From an uncultured Granulosicoccus sp. (GTDB lineage Bacteria > Pseudomonadota > Gammaproteobacteria > Granulosicoccales > Granulosicoccaceae): a stretch of 64,000 nt of DNA. The DNA is taken from NCBI GenBank assembly GCA_947492525.1, contig CANLNQ010000010.1, positions 152,899 to 216,898 of the forward strand, read 5' to 3'. Below are positions 16,855 through 26,211 of the stretch, piece by piece. The notes beneath the pieces were generated by a model. The model ran no database searches. It saw nothing but the letters and a program-made list of their open reading frames with translations, and was not told where the DNA came from. Numbering within the stretch: position 1 is the stretch's first letter; the number at the start of each line of letters is the position of its first letter. Position numbers and translations under genes: made by a program.

Positions 16855-17867
16855 CGGAATATCACATCATCTGCTGTCAACGGCCAATCCAGATTCGACA
16901 GCCGGATACGTTCATGCCAACGATTACGGATAAACCAGTGCGATAAGGCGGGCACACCTTCTATCTGCCGACTGCTCAACAGCGAGTCGATATCGGCCTG
17001 CTCAGCACAGCCATGCGGTGCATCACTCGCATCACTCGCATCACTCGCATCACTCGCATCACTCGCATCACCCGCATCACTCGCATCACTCGCATCACCC
17101 GCATCACCCGCATCACTCGCATCACTCGCATCACCCGCATCACCCGCATCACCCGCATCACCCGCATCACCCGCATCACCCGCATCACTCAACTCGTCGG
17201 TAATCAAGACAAGCCAGGACAGCTCTCCTGCTTGAAGAGGCCCATACGCGTTCATCGACGTCACACAGGACTTGCCGAACTCGCGATGGATACGTGTCAG
17301 CAACCAGGCCGCAACCAGCTTTCTGAGCCCGGGAATCAAGGCGCTTGCCGACAGCGGCACTCTGGACTGTGGCAACTCACTGGCCTCTGATTCCACCCAG
17401 GCCAGATAGGGAGACCTCTGGGCGAGACCTTCCAGCGTCTCATCGTTGACCCGACGGTTCACGGGGTTGTTGATCACATCCGAGTCTGCGATGTAGCGAT
17501 AGGATGACGAAACATCCGGTACAAAGGCGTAGCGGTGTCCGGGCAGACTGACATGGCGCGGCAGCTGCCCAGTGGCAGGTGATGCGTTCCCGCAAGGGGG
17601 GTTGGGGCTCTCCGAACCATCGATATCCGGACAAGGCAGATGCCCCGGACCTGCGCCTCTCGGGCCATACAGATATGGGTAGAGCGTTGCGTAAACCAGC
17701 AGAGACTGACGCGCTGATTGCATTGCCTGGCTACCCAGAACCGATTCTGCCGTACGTGTGCCACGGTGCAGAGGAAGCAGAGGAGCGCTCAAGGCGACGC
17801 TTCCCGACAACAGAATGACAAGCATCAATAACAAGGCATAGCCTGATTGTCCGCCACCTCGACTCAC
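16851..17867 (-). CDS. Minor-pilin-like membrane-anchored protein with (S/G)DA tandem tract
   Basis: 338 residues when started at GTG 17867, which overlaps the previous gene's stop (GTGA). The N-terminus SRGGGQSGYALLLMLVILLSG is a single membrane anchor of the PilX/MshP type, followed by a globular region with PCPDIDG and PCGNA cysteines. Residues about 225-282 are a run of 19 tripeptides of Asp-Ala-Gly or Asp-Ala-Ser encoded by 9-bp repeats, then a C-terminal tail ending PLTADDVIFR. The tract would form a flexible acidic loop exposed outside the cell and could vary in length by slippage without a frameshift. Assignment to the pilus system rests on operon position and the anchor. Confidence 0.75.
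   Translation of the reverse strand: MSRGGGQSGYALLLMLVILLSGSVALSAPLLPLHRGTRTAESVLGSQAMQSARQSLLVYATLYPYLYGPRGAGPGHLPCPDIDGSESPNPPCGNASPATGQLPRHVSLPGHRYAFVPDVSSSYRYIADSDVINNPVNRRVNDETLEGLAQRSPYLAWVESEASELPQSRVPLSASALIPGLRKLVAAWLLTRIHREFGKSCVTSMNAYGPLQAGELSWLVLITDELSDAGDAGDAGDAGDAGDAGDASDASDAGDAGDASDASDAGDASDASDASDASDASDAPHGCAEQADIDSLLSSRQIEGVPALSHWFIRNRWHERIRLSNLDWPLTADDVIFR
17020..17190. repeat. In-frame 9-bp tandem repeat inside a pilus gene
   Basis: Exactly 19 units of 9 bases (GCATCACTC or GCATCACCC on the plus strand). Units differ only at one position, which on the coding strand switches the residue between serine and glycine. Unit length is a multiple of three, so gain or loss of units keeps the frame. 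Confidence 0.97.
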
Positions 17868-18460
17868 AGGCCCTGACCCGGCCTGAGTAGCCCCATGACC
17901 GACTTGCCCCTTGAGACCTGCAACCGGCCTCGGACAAGTGCCAGGCTCAATCGTGGTCGGGACCGGGTCACTGCCGGACAATCGACTCCACCCGATTTCT
18001 GGCCAGCTTGCTCGAGCGGGACCCCTCGTACAAGACACGGAAGCCCATTGACCAGAAGACGAGTCCCTCGCGGACCGGACACGAACCCATCAAAGTACAC
18101 CCCTGCACTGTCAGAGCTTGTTGACAGACCAGAGCCTTCAGAGCGACGAGACGTCAAATCCCGGCCGGACGGAGACACGCCTGCGTCGCTTGCAGGCTGA
18201 CCCTCTGGTGTATCGACGTCGGTGCCGTGTTCGGCCACAGGGTTCGGGCCTGCGGTTGCGTCATGCCGTTGCTGCGGTGTGAAGAAAAGACGCCGATCTC
18301 CCAATGGAGATTGCGCTTCTGTTTGCACTGACGGCGGTGTTGCCGACGGTGCAGGTACCGGTGCGTCGACATCGGCAGTGCCGTGCACGGGCACCATCAT
18401 GAAAGCAAGGATCAACAGGATGCAAGGCCCTCTGCCAGCGATGAAATGCCTGCAGCTCAC
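17864..18460 (-). CDS. MshK-like pilus biogenesis protein
   Basis: 198 residues. GTG start at 18460 overlaps the previous stop (GTGA). An N-terminal signal or anchor (GPCILLILAFMMVPVHGTA) precedes a long Pro/Ser-rich low-complexity region. A short C-terminal domain carries VYFDGFVSGPRGTRLLVNGL, similar to the conserved part of MshK/PilP-like proteins that bridge the inner-membrane assembly and the secretin. Sequence similarity is weak; gene order (after MshI- and MshJ-like genes) is the main support. Confidence 0.6.
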   Translation of the reverse strand: MSCRHFIAGRGPCILLILAFMMVPVHGTADVDAPVPAPSATPPSVQTEAQSPLGDRRLFFTPQQRHDATAGPNPVAEHGTDVDTPEGQPASDAGVSPSGRDLTSRRSEGSGLSTSSDSAGVYFDGFVSGPRGTRLLVNGLPCLVRGVPLEQAGQKSGGVDCPAVTRSRPRLSLALVRGRLQVSRGKSVMGLLRPGQGL

Positions 18461-19038
18461 GACACATTGCCCTTGTCGGTTCCTTGTCTGTCACCACTGG
18501 CACGCGATGCCTGCTGCGAGTCGGGGCTCCAATGGTAGAAGTCGACTACGCAGCCGGTCTTCAGGTTCTTCTCGGGCAATCGGTGGATTGTGCAGGCTTG
18601 CACTTCTTGTGGCCATAATGGTGTGGCATCGTCGATCAGCGCCAGCATGTCCAGAAACGCGGCTGCATGCTGTACGTGCATGTCCAGCTGCAACCTCAAC
18701 ACCCTGACAGCTTCGGGGCCTGAACCACCCAGAGTGCGCGGCAACAGCGATTGATCGAACTCCACCTTCACCACACCCGCAGGACGCTCTTGCTGGGTCA
18801 ACGCTTCAACCAGGCGGATTCTGAGCACATCCAGACCTTCTTCAAGCACACTCAGGGATTGCTGCATCTCCGGTGCCTTCAACAGACTGAGCTGCTGCTC
18901 CAGTCTCTGCAATTCAGCTCTCGCCACCCTCAGCGCTTCGCTGCGCTGTGTCGTGCTGCGCTCCAGCCAGACCATGACGCCAACCGGCAATGAGGCCAGC
19001 AGCACAACGACAAGCAGTTTGCCGTAACGGCGCCGCAT
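18457..19038 (-). CDS. MshJ/PilO-like pilus assembly protein
   Basis: 193 residues from ATG 19038, one base into the preceding stop (TGATG); a longer frame would run through the MshI-like gene. One N-terminal membrane segment (GKLLVVVLLASLPVGVMVWL) is followed by a coiled-coil stretch (about 30-75: ALRVARAELQRLEQQLSLLK) and a small globular end, the architecture of PilO/GspM/MshJ inner-membrane platform proteins. Confidence 0.72.
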   Translation of the reverse strand: MRRRYGKLLVVVLLASLPVGVMVWLERSTTQRSEALRVARAELQRLEQQLSLLKAPEMQQSLSVLEEGLDVLRIRLVEALTQQERPAGVVKVEFDQSLLPRTLGGSGPEAVRVLRLQLDMHVQHAAAFLDMLALIDDATPLWPQEVQACTIHRLPEKNLKTGCVVDFYHWSPDSQQASRASGDRQGTDKGNVS

Positions 19039-20690
19039 CAGGATACTCCCAGCACCAGAGAAAGACGGTAGGCCGATTCGTTCAGGGACAGGCGCTGGCT
19101 GGACCGGGCGAGGTTCACCGGAGTCTGGATGAGCGTTACCTCGCTCACACCCGGCATGGCCTGCAGATAGGCTGCGAACGCTTCCAGGGTGTGCTGCTGG
19201 TCCCTCACCCCGTGCTGGCTCATGACCAGACCTCCCAGCTCTACCTGCAACTGCGCAGCCGCTGTTCCCTCCTGCCACAGGCTTTCACGCGATGGCACCT
19301 GATTCATCGAGGTGAACACCGCATCACTTGCCTCATCCTGCATGACCGACCAGGCGATATCATCGAGCCGCAGCGCCGGAAACTCGTCCAGTGCCTCTGC
19401 TACGGTTGTCAGCACCTCTGCCGCACCAATCGGGCCCATATCCTGATGGGCGCCGATTTTCTCCATGGTGCTCACAACGAATGCCGGATGGCTGTTCAGT
19501 GAACTGGCCTCTGAGGAGAACTGGTCGATCTGCCCTGTCACCTCATGGTGATGACTGCTCAGCCGTGCTCTTTCGCGAGCACTGGCGACACCGTGCACGG
19601 AGGCCACGATGACCATGGCTGCCGCCATCCAGGTGCAGATCAGGGTCGCCCTCTGCAGTTGTCTGATGCGAACCTGCATGGCGTTACGAGTCACGGATAC
19701 CTGCAACAGATCCCCTGCGAGTCGGTGAGACCGGGTCAGCTGCCAGCGCTGCAGCTGCCTGCGGCGAGGCGTTGCAACACGCGAACGAAACCACTGACAA
19801 GCTGACAGGACACCTCGGCGCATGCCGCTTTCGGTTTCCTGGTCCTGCTCGGTTCGTGGCTCCAGTCGCATAGCGGTATCGGACAGCACCCAGTCCGACT
19901 CTGCCGACCTGGCAAGGCAGAGATCGGCCAGTGCCAATCCTGCGGTATCAGAAAAGCTGTGTTTGGAAGTGCTGGCAAGCGTCACGACAGTCACGTCCTC
20001 CACCCCTGCCAGTTGTCGGCGAACGTGCGTCAGGCTTTGCCTCAGTGCGTCTTGCTCGGCGTCCGCGAGTTCGCTCTCCTCCGATACCAGACGCATGAAT
20101 AACGGTGATCCAGCGTCCACCAGCAAGTGGCGTCGATACTCGCCAACCGGGATATCGAACAGCACCGGCGCTCCTCGCAAGCGCTGCTGCTGCTGTGCCT
20201 GCTGACACAGCAATTCGATACTGGAAACAACATGCGATATGCACACGTGTTCTTTCTGGAGACGACCAAGCCAGCTCTGCCAGCTCTCCGGCAGCAGGTT
20301 GTGAACAAGACTCAAGGCATCCGGTGCAGCATTGCGTGACAGTGTGTGAATGGCGGTAGCGGGGTAGTCGGCACGCAGGCGCTTTCGCATGCGCCAGGAT
20401 TGCAGGGGTCGCAGCCAACCACGCGACAGGGTCGCCGCTCTGACTCGGTCCACCTCGTCCAGATGACTGTCCAGCACCAGGTGAATCGGCGTCATCACAG
20501 AATCGGATGAGGATCTGATCCAGGGGCAGTGTGAATGCACATCGAGATCACCGGTCTCGATGGTTTCGGAAAAACTCTCGATACCGCCACCCGGTCTGCT
20601 CTCCCGAAACCAGAGTGCCTGATCGGCCTGGAGCACCAGCACGATGCGAGGTGCAGGCGCGGCATCATTCAGCAATTTCCAGCGATTCAT
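19038..20690 (-). CDS. MshI-like platform protein (PilM/PilN-like, GspL-type)
   Basis: 550 residues. The first ~340 residues look like an actin-fold cytoplasmic domain as in PilM/GspL (MNRWKLLNDAAPAPRIVLVL at the start). A single membrane helix (ICTWMAAAMVIVASVHGVAS, near 350-370) and a periplasmic PilN-like coiled-coil domain follow. It should recruit the ATPase to the membrane platform. It overlaps the upstream permease-like gene by 4 bases and the MshJ-like gene by one. Confidence 0.72.
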   Translation of the reverse strand: MNRWKLLNDAAPAPRIVLVLQADQALWFRESRPGGGIESFSETIETGDLDVHSHCPWIRSSSDSVMTPIHLVLDSHLDEVDRVRAATLSRGWLRPLQSWRMRKRLRADYPATAIHTLSRNAAPDALSLVHNLLPESWQSWLGRLQKEHVCISHVVSSIELLCQQAQQQQRLRGAPVLFDIPVGEYRRHLLVDAGSPLFMRLVSEESELADAEQDALRQSLTHVRRQLAGVEDVTVVTLASTSKHSFSDTAGLALADLCLARSAESDWVLSDTAMRLEPRTEQDQETESGMRRGVLSACQWFRSRVATPRRRQLQRWQLTRSHRLAGDLLQVSVTRNAMQVRIRQLQRATLICTWMAAAMVIVASVHGVASARERARLSSHHHEVTGQIDQFSSEASSLNSHPAFVVSTMEKIGAHQDMGPIGAAEVLTTVAEALDEFPALRLDDIAWSVMQDEASDAVFTSMNQVPSRESLWQEGTAAAQLQVELGGLVMSQHGVRDQQHTLEAFAAYLQAMPGVSEVTLIQTPVNLARSSQRLSLNESAYRLSLVLGVS

Positions 20691-21796
20691 GACAACAGTA
20701 CCGCGTCGATGGCAGAGTCGTAAACGGGTCCGAGGACGGAGACGATGACCCAGAACAGATTCGCGCCGACGAGTGTCAGCGTTATGGGACCCGCCAGCCG
20801 CTCCACCCGATCAAGCTGTAGCTGCGCTCGCCGATGGTGCTGATCACCTGCTTGCGACAAGGCCTGACCCAGAGCTCCGGCAGACTCTCCCGCAGCCAGT
20901 ATCCGCCGAAACGATGCAGGCAGATGGGTGGCATCAGCCATGGACTCGGACAGACTCGCACCGGCATTGAGGGATGCACGAATGCGTACGAATGCTTGCC
21001 TGAGAACGGTATTGCGCAGAACACCTTCACTGATGTGCAGTGAATGATCCAGATCCACGCCACTACGATACAGCCGACCACAGACAAGCGCGTAGCGACT
21101 CAGCGACAGCTCCACGCACAAGGTGCCAAGGATCGGCATTTGCAGCACCCAGCGATCGCTCAGCCGCCGGCAAGGCATCAGCGAGCGGCGAAGAGCCAGC
21201 GTCGCCAGAATCAGCAGGACCGTGCCTGCCACGACCGGCAACCAAGCCTGTGTCAGCCAGTCGGAGACATGCAGCAGAGCACGAGAATGCCAGGCCAGCG
21301 CACTGTGCGTGGCCGAGAGAAATTGTTCCAGTGATGGCACCACCGAGACAAACAGGAAGATGAGTACGGCACTCAACACCAGCAGAGCAAACAGCGGATA
21401 GAGCAAGGCGGAATACAGCCGTCCACGCGCCGCCATCTTCCAGTCGAGCATGTCGTGGCACGCGGCGCAGGCCTGCTCCAGCTCTCCGTTGACTTCACCA
21501 GCCTGGACCAGGGCAACCATGACATCATCGAACACCTCCGGCCAGACACGCATCGCCTGCGACAGCGATTCTCCGGCACTGACCGCTTGCGCGATGTTTT
21601 TCCACACGGCCCGCAGGTGCCTGCCTTGCTCCAGCAATTGCACCTCTTCCAGGGCATCGCTCAGACCCACACCTGCCCGCAGCAAGTGCGTCAGGTGAAA
21701 CAGCGACAAGGCCAGAGCCTCTTGCGAGACCGGTAACAAGCCTCCCGGCAAGGCTCTGCCGGATGCCCAGGCAATCCCTTGTGCGTTCATTCGCAT
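20687..21796 (-). CDS. MshG/PilC/GspF-like inner-membrane platform protein
   Basis: About 369 residues. Two GspF-type repeats: the first with LRAGVGLSDALEEV and GEVNGELEQACAACHDML, the second with YRSGVDLDHSLHISE and AGESAGALGQALSQAG. Three long membrane helices include LYPLFALLVLSAVLIFLFV and the C-terminal GPITLTLVGANLFWVIVSVL. It is the polytopic core around which the pilus is assembled. ATG 21796 has GGAGG 9 bases upstream; ATG 21790 would give a 4-base ATGA overlap like the neighbours and is equally possible. Confidence 0.9.
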   Translation of the reverse strand: MRMNAQGIAWASGRALPGGLLPVSQEALALSLFHLTHLLRAGVGLSDALEEVQLLEQGRHLRAVWKNIAQAVSAGESLSQAMRVWPEVFDDVMVALVQAGEVNGELEQACAACHDMLDWKMAARGRLYSALLYPLFALLVLSAVLIFLFVSVVPSLEQFLSATHSALAWHSRALLHVSDWLTQAWLPVVAGTVLLILATLALRRSLMPCRRLSDRWVLQMPILGTLCVELSLSRYALVCGRLYRSGVDLDHSLHISEGVLRNTVLRQAFVRIRASLNAGASLSESMADATHLPASFRRILAAGESAGALGQALSQAGDQHHRRAQLQLDRVERLAGPITLTLVGANLFWVIVSVLGPVYDSAIDAVLLS

Positions 21797-23283
21797 ACTG
21801 TCATTCCTCCTTGTGGTGCGTGCGCATATCCTTGCCACTCTTCACGGCCCAGCACACGTTCGATTTCCCTCTGACTGGTCCTGCCCTGCCTGACCAACTG
21901 CTCACCCTGCTCCCTGAGCGTTCGAAAGCCCGACGTCCGGGCGCATTCCAGCAAGACGTCCACGGGCTCATCCCGGGCAATCAACGGCGCGAGTTGCGGT
22001 GTGACCAGCAGCAACTCCATGATCAGCTGGCGTCCCCGATAACCGCTCCCCTGACAATCCGGACACTCCTCCGCCCGACCATTGCATGATTGACAGACGC
22101 TGCGCACCAGTCTCTGCGACGCAATCGCCATCAGGTTCTCGGCCAGTTGCCCGGGAAGCGCGCCGAGTTCCTTCAGGCGTGCCAGCCCCGCCACTGCGGA
22201 AGCGGCGTGCACGCTGGTCAGCAACTGATGGCCCGACATCACCGCGCGCAGGGCCATCGCACAACTGGCTTGATCCCGTACTTCACCGATGAGCAGCACA
22301 TCAGGGTCTTGCCGAAGCAGACCTCTGACGCCCTTGGCAAAGTCCATGGCATGTTCTGCGTCGATACTCGACTGCCGGATGCCTGCCATGCGGATCTCCA
22401 CGGGATCTTCCAGTGTCATGATGTTCAGGGAAGTGGCATCGCGTTCATTGATCAGGGCATGCAGCGTATTGCTCTTGCCCGAGCCGGTTGGCCCGCAGAC
22501 CACCAGCAGACCTTCAGGTCTGTGAGAAAGCGCTGACAGCGTACGGCACAAGCCTGCAGGCAGATTCAGCCTGGCCAGAGAGTCATGCTTGCATTGTGAG
22601 TCCAGCACCCTGATGACGATGTTCTGTCCACTGATCGTCGGGAAGCAGGACACCCTGAAATCGATGACACTGCCGTCCATGAACTGGCTGAACTGACCAT
22701 CCTGAGGCCGACGTGTTTCTGCAATATCCACCGACGAGAGAATCTTTATCCTGACCAGCAAGCCGTTGTGGACCGATTTACTCAAGGTAGAGACAGGTCG
22801 CAGTACACCATCGACACGAAACCGTACCTGTAGCTGCTGCGCGTCTGGCGACAGATGTATGTCCGAGGCACGTTGCCTCAGAGCGGACAGCAGCAGGCCC
22901 TCGAGAAGCCTGACGATGGCATCCGGCTGATGCTGCAGAAGCTGCATCGCCGTTGCAGGCTGACCACAGAGCTCCACCAGCTCGTTCATGCTGGCGCCCT
23001 TGGCGTAGCATTTGTCGATGGCACCGGGAATATCCCCGATGACTGCCGCCACCAGAATGGGCTTGACGCCCATCGGCACCTGGCGAGAAAGACGCTCGGC
23101 CAGAGCGTCATCACTAGGGTCGGCACAGGCGACAAGAAGCTCGTCACGATCCCTCTTGCGACATCTGGCCAGCGGCACCAGTTGCAATCGCCGCGCGGCA
23201 GCCTCGCTCAGACAGGCCGTGGCTTCAGGACTGGGTATCATCTGCTGCAGAGTCTGCAGGCGCTGTCGATTGACCTCACTCAT
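21787..23283 (-). CDS. MshE/GspE/PilB-type assembly ATPase
   Basis: 498 residues. An N-terminal MshEN-like domain precedes the secretion ATPase core: Walker A GPTGSGKSNT, Asp box MTLEDPVEI, Walker B DVLLIGEVRD and His box SGHQLLTSVHA. Near the C-terminus four cysteines CQSCNGRAEECPDC form the zinc site found in GspE/PilB proteins. It powers pilus extension. It overlaps the secretin gene by 4 bases (ATGA). Confidence 0.95.
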   Translation of the reverse strand: MSEVNRQRLQTLQQMIPSPEATACLSEAAARRLQLVPLARCRKRDRDELLVACADPSDDALAERLSRQVPMGVKPILVAAVIGDIPGAIDKCYAKGASMNELVELCGQPATAMQLLQHQPDAIVRLLEGLLLSALRQRASDIHLSPDAQQLQVRFRVDGVLRPVSTLSKSVHNGLLVRIKILSSVDIAETRRPQDGQFSQFMDGSVIDFRVSCFPTISGQNIVIRVLDSQCKHDSLARLNLPAGLCRTLSALSHRPEGLLVVCGPTGSGKSNTLHALINERDATSLNIMTLEDPVEIRMAGIRQSSIDAEHAMDFAKGVRGLLRQDPDVLLIGEVRDQASCAMALRAVMSGHQLLTSVHAASAVAGLARLKELGALPGQLAENLMAIASQRLVRSVCQSCNGRAEECPDCQGSGYRGRQLIMELLLVTPQLAPLIARDEPVDVLLECARTSGFRTLREQGEQLVRQGRTSQREIERVLGREEWQGYAHAPQGGMTVCE

Positions 23284-24890
23284 CGCCTGGCCAATACACG
23301 AGAGTGTGACGATATGACCGTCGGACGCAGGACAATAAGCAATTCCGTTTGACGTCGGTCGCGCGATTGACTGGAAAACAGGTGCCGAACAAAGGGGACA
23401 CGTCCAATTGCAGGCAAACCCGAATCCCGGTTCTCACTGCTCTCCTGCATCAATCCACCGATGATCGCCATGTTGCCGCTCTGCACCTTCAGCATGGACT
23501 CCATCTCCCGGACCTGTATTTCGGGTACGCCGTTGCGGACGTTCGCCTCGGCCAGTTCCGGGTTGGGATCGTTGACGAACCCGAGTATGCGCGACAGGGT
23601 TGGCCGCACATTGAGCATCACGGCCCCAGCACCGCTGATCTGCGGCGTGACGTTCATGACCAGGCCAACCGGAACCGTGTGAATCTCCGTTTCAGTGACT
23701 ATCTCGTCGCGTGTTTCACTCTGACGCCTTTCGACATTGACGGTGAAATACACACGGTTATCCACTACCTTCAGTACCGAGGACTGATTGTTCAGGGCGA
23801 TGATGCGTGGCCTGGACAATATCCTCACATCGCCGAACTGTTCCAGTAATGACAGCGTCGCCCCCACATCGCCGTAGCCTCCCTGCTGCACAAGGCTGAC
23901 CATGCCGGCCGGCGCGACAACCCGGTCGAGAGATTCGGCATTGACCAGAGGCGCGCCGGTCAGCGCCTGCACGGCACTGACACCATTGACACTCTTCGCC
24001 AGAAGTTGCCAATCCACACCCGCCTCGAAGCTGTCCGACAAGGCCACTTCCACCACGGTGGCCTCGATCAGCACCTGTCGGCCGGCGCTGTCGTGCAGCT
24101 GTTCGAGATAGCGCTGGATGGACCGATGAATCAGCGGTTCGGCATACAGATTGAGTAGACCGGCTTCGCGGTTGATCGTGTATTGCGCCGGCACCGCACT
24201 GGCGGCCTGCTGCGACACCAGCTTCTCGATATCACCGTGCAGGGAATGCCAGAAACGGTGTTCGCTGCTGTTCTCCAGCCGGGTCTGCGAGCTGTTGGCA
24301 ATGGAGTGCGTACCGGAATTGGACGCATTGATGGTGCCCACCTGGGTCGCCAGTCCCACGCTACTCTGGGTACGTCTGTCCAGGTTCAGGTAATCGACCG
24401 GATAGCTGAAGGCGTAGGCCTGGGCATTGCGAATCTCCAGCCGTTTGTCCTGCAGAGACCAGACGAAATCCGCCTGGCGGGCCAGTGCTTCAAGCATTAC
24501 CGGCAGAGTACGCTGCTCGAGCTTCAGAGTGACGCGTTCATCGAGCCTACCCAGCGACTGCAACTCGTACCCCGCCTCGGTGGCCAGCGCGTGCAGCAAG
24601 GCGTCCAGTGGCGCATTGACGGCATTGACATCAAGAAGCTCGTTGTGTCCGGCAGCAGGCTCAGTCGGTCCTGCCTCTGCCGCAGCGCCTTCATGGCCGT
24701 TCTGATCATTCGCCAGCGACAAGGCCGGCGGGACATGCTCACCCAACGACAGCGGGTTGTCCGGAAACAGATAAGGGCCGTGGGTTTCAAAGCGCTCGCC
24801 GGGCAGGCGCGCCAGTGATGCCTCGCAACCTGCCAACAGGCAAGCGAGCGCCATCATCATCAGTTGTGCACGATACACAGACAACTCCAT
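23280..24890 (-). CDS. MshL-type outer-membrane secretin, lipoprotein
   Basis: 536 residues. Lipobox LLAGC near residue 22 marks a lipoprotein. An STN-like segment with LDALLHALATEAGYELQSLG is followed by a secretin N domain (DSAGRQVLIEATVVEVALSD) and the C-terminal secretin barrel (VMLNVRPTLSRILGFV, MLKVQSGNMAIIGGLMQ, FVRHLFSS, ELLIVLRPTVI). It forms the channel through which the pilus leaves the cell. First of the tightly overlapping gene run that ends at 16132. Confidence 0.94.
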   Translation of the reverse strand: MELSVYRAQLMMMALACLLAGCEASLARLPGERFETHGPYLFPDNPLSLGEHVPPALSLANDQNGHEGAAAEAGPTEPAAGHNELLDVNAVNAPLDALLHALATEAGYELQSLGRLDERVTLKLEQRTLPVMLEALARQADFVWSLQDKRLEIRNAQAYAFSYPVDYLNLDRRTQSSVGLATQVGTINASNSGTHSIANSSQTRLENSSEHRFWHSLHGDIEKLVSQQAASAVPAQYTINREAGLLNLYAEPLIHRSIQRYLEQLHDSAGRQVLIEATVVEVALSDSFEAGVDWQLLAKSVNGVSAVQALTGAPLVNAESLDRVVAPAGMVSLVQQGGYGDVGATLSLLEQFGDVRILSRPRIIALNNQSSVLKVVDNRVYFTVNVERRQSETRDEIVTETEIHTVPVGLVMNVTPQISGAGAVMLNVRPTLSRILGFVNDPNPELAEANVRNGVPEIQVREMESMLKVQSGNMAIIGGLMQESSENRDSGLPAIGRVPFVRHLFSSQSRDRRQTELLIVLRPTVISSHSRVLARR

Positions 24891-25005
24891 TTGTCATGCC
24901 GAATGCATTCCTGCATCGGGCAGCGTCGCCTTCCTGGCAACTCGGTCCGGACTGACTAGTGACGCCCGGGCTTGATCATGAGAACAGAAACGTGACGAGC
25001 GTCCT

Positions 25006-26070
25006 CTACCTGAGCAGGAAGACCGCCAACGTGGCCCATCCTACAACGCAGGTCCCCAGCAGTGCAACAAGCTGACCTCGATGTCGTGACATGAAGCTGA
25101 CTTTGCTCACAGGTTCCGGACGAGGAGGCAATCCTGCCATCAGCAAATGCGACATGGACAGCTTGTCGGCGTCTTCCAGATTGGCAATGGTGAAGGCATT
25201 TCTGGCCAGTGTATTGATGGACCGGAAAACGCCTTCGGAACGGTCGGCAATGAAATAGGCCATCTCGCGCGTGAACAAGTCTCGCCGATTGAAATCGAAC
25301 AACATCATGTGATGCTTCAGGTACTCGTTGATCTCGGCCAGCGTCAGGCGGCGCAACCAGTGATGATTGTCCTGCTGGCCGGACACCGCATGTGCATTGA
25401 CCGAGCGGGCAGCCTGATCGGCAACGCGATGGAAGATCACGCAATGCAGCACTGCACGATCATTGACCCGCACCCGAGACAGGGCTTCGAGAATGCGCAA
25501 GGTTTCCGGGTCGGTATCCGTCTGGGAATCGATGATCAGCACGAACGGCTTGAAGCTTGCCGGCTGCGGCTGCTCGAGCTGCTGCAGGATGCCGTCCAGC
25601 GCCTTGTTGATCGCGCCCGGATCGGCACCTTCCTGAGCCTGTTGCGCCGAGATGAGATCCGCCTTCTGCGGCAGCAACTCGATCAACAGGTGACGCAGCA
25701 GCAGCGCTACCGAGATTTCGGGAATGTCGTAGCGGATGGTGTTGAAACGGTGCTTGAGCCGGTCGCTGATAACCAGCGACAGCATGGTCTTGCCACTACC
25801 GCGCTCACCGTGGACGTGCTGGATACCATCGCCACGCCGCACGGCGCGAATGATGTTCTCCACCGTCTGGCCTCGCTCACCACCGCCATAGAACATGAAA
25901 ATGTTGTTGGCGTTGTAGAAAGGCCCCTGGGAGGACGAGTAGTAATGACGCCTCCCGGTTTCGACACTCAGATCATGATGGTTCATTGCAGACACTTGTG
26001 ACTCAGCGATAGCGACCAACTCGTTGACAGGGTTCCCAGCAATGAAGGTGCCATTTACCGTCTTGGACAA
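25006..26070 (-). CDS. ExeA/MshM-like AAA ATPase
   Basis: Up to 354 residues. Walker A is HGERGSGKTML and Walker B FVLIIDSQTD, in an AAA domain of the GspA/ExeA type that helps secretins or pilus machines assemble across peptidoglycan. A single membrane helix lies near the C-terminus (QLVALLGTCVVGWATLAVFL). The listed start is TTG at 26070; ATG at 25986 (MNHHDLSVE) is an alternative. It lies 115 bases upstream of the secretin gene on the same strand and corresponds to MshM in Vibrio-type MSHA clusters. Confidence 0.87.
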   Translation of the reverse strand: MSKTVNGTFIAGNPVNELVAIAESQVSAMNHHDLSVETGRRHYYSSSQGPFYNANNIFMFYGGGERGQTVENIIRAVRRGDGIQHVHGERGSGKTMLSLVISDRLKHRFNTIRYDIPEISVALLLRHLLIELLPQKADLISAQQAQEGADPGAINKALDGILQQLEQPQPASFKPFVLIIDSQTDTDPETLRILEALSRVRVNDRAVLHCVIFHRVADQAARSVNAHAVSGQQDNHHWLRRLTLAEINEYLKHHMMLFDFNRRDLFTREMAYFIADRSEGVFRSINTLARNAFTIANLEDADKLSMSHLLMAGLPPRPEPVSKVSFMSRHRGQLVALLGTCVVGWATLAVFLLR

Positions 26071-26211
26071 TCATTACCATAGAGCGGAAGGCGATCACGG
26101 GCAAGTGAATGTTTACCTGTGTCATCCCTTATCACGGTTATGTGCCGCGGAAATAACATGACGTCACGTTTCTGCCACAATCAGGGGCTTTCCACGGACA
26201 CCAGACGCTGC

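Noticed and set aside
17013..17390. Open frames encoding TRI or HHS repeats across the 9-bp array
   Set aside because: Repeat DNA is open in several frames; only the minus-strand frame continues into a membrane-anchored protein with operon-type overlaps.
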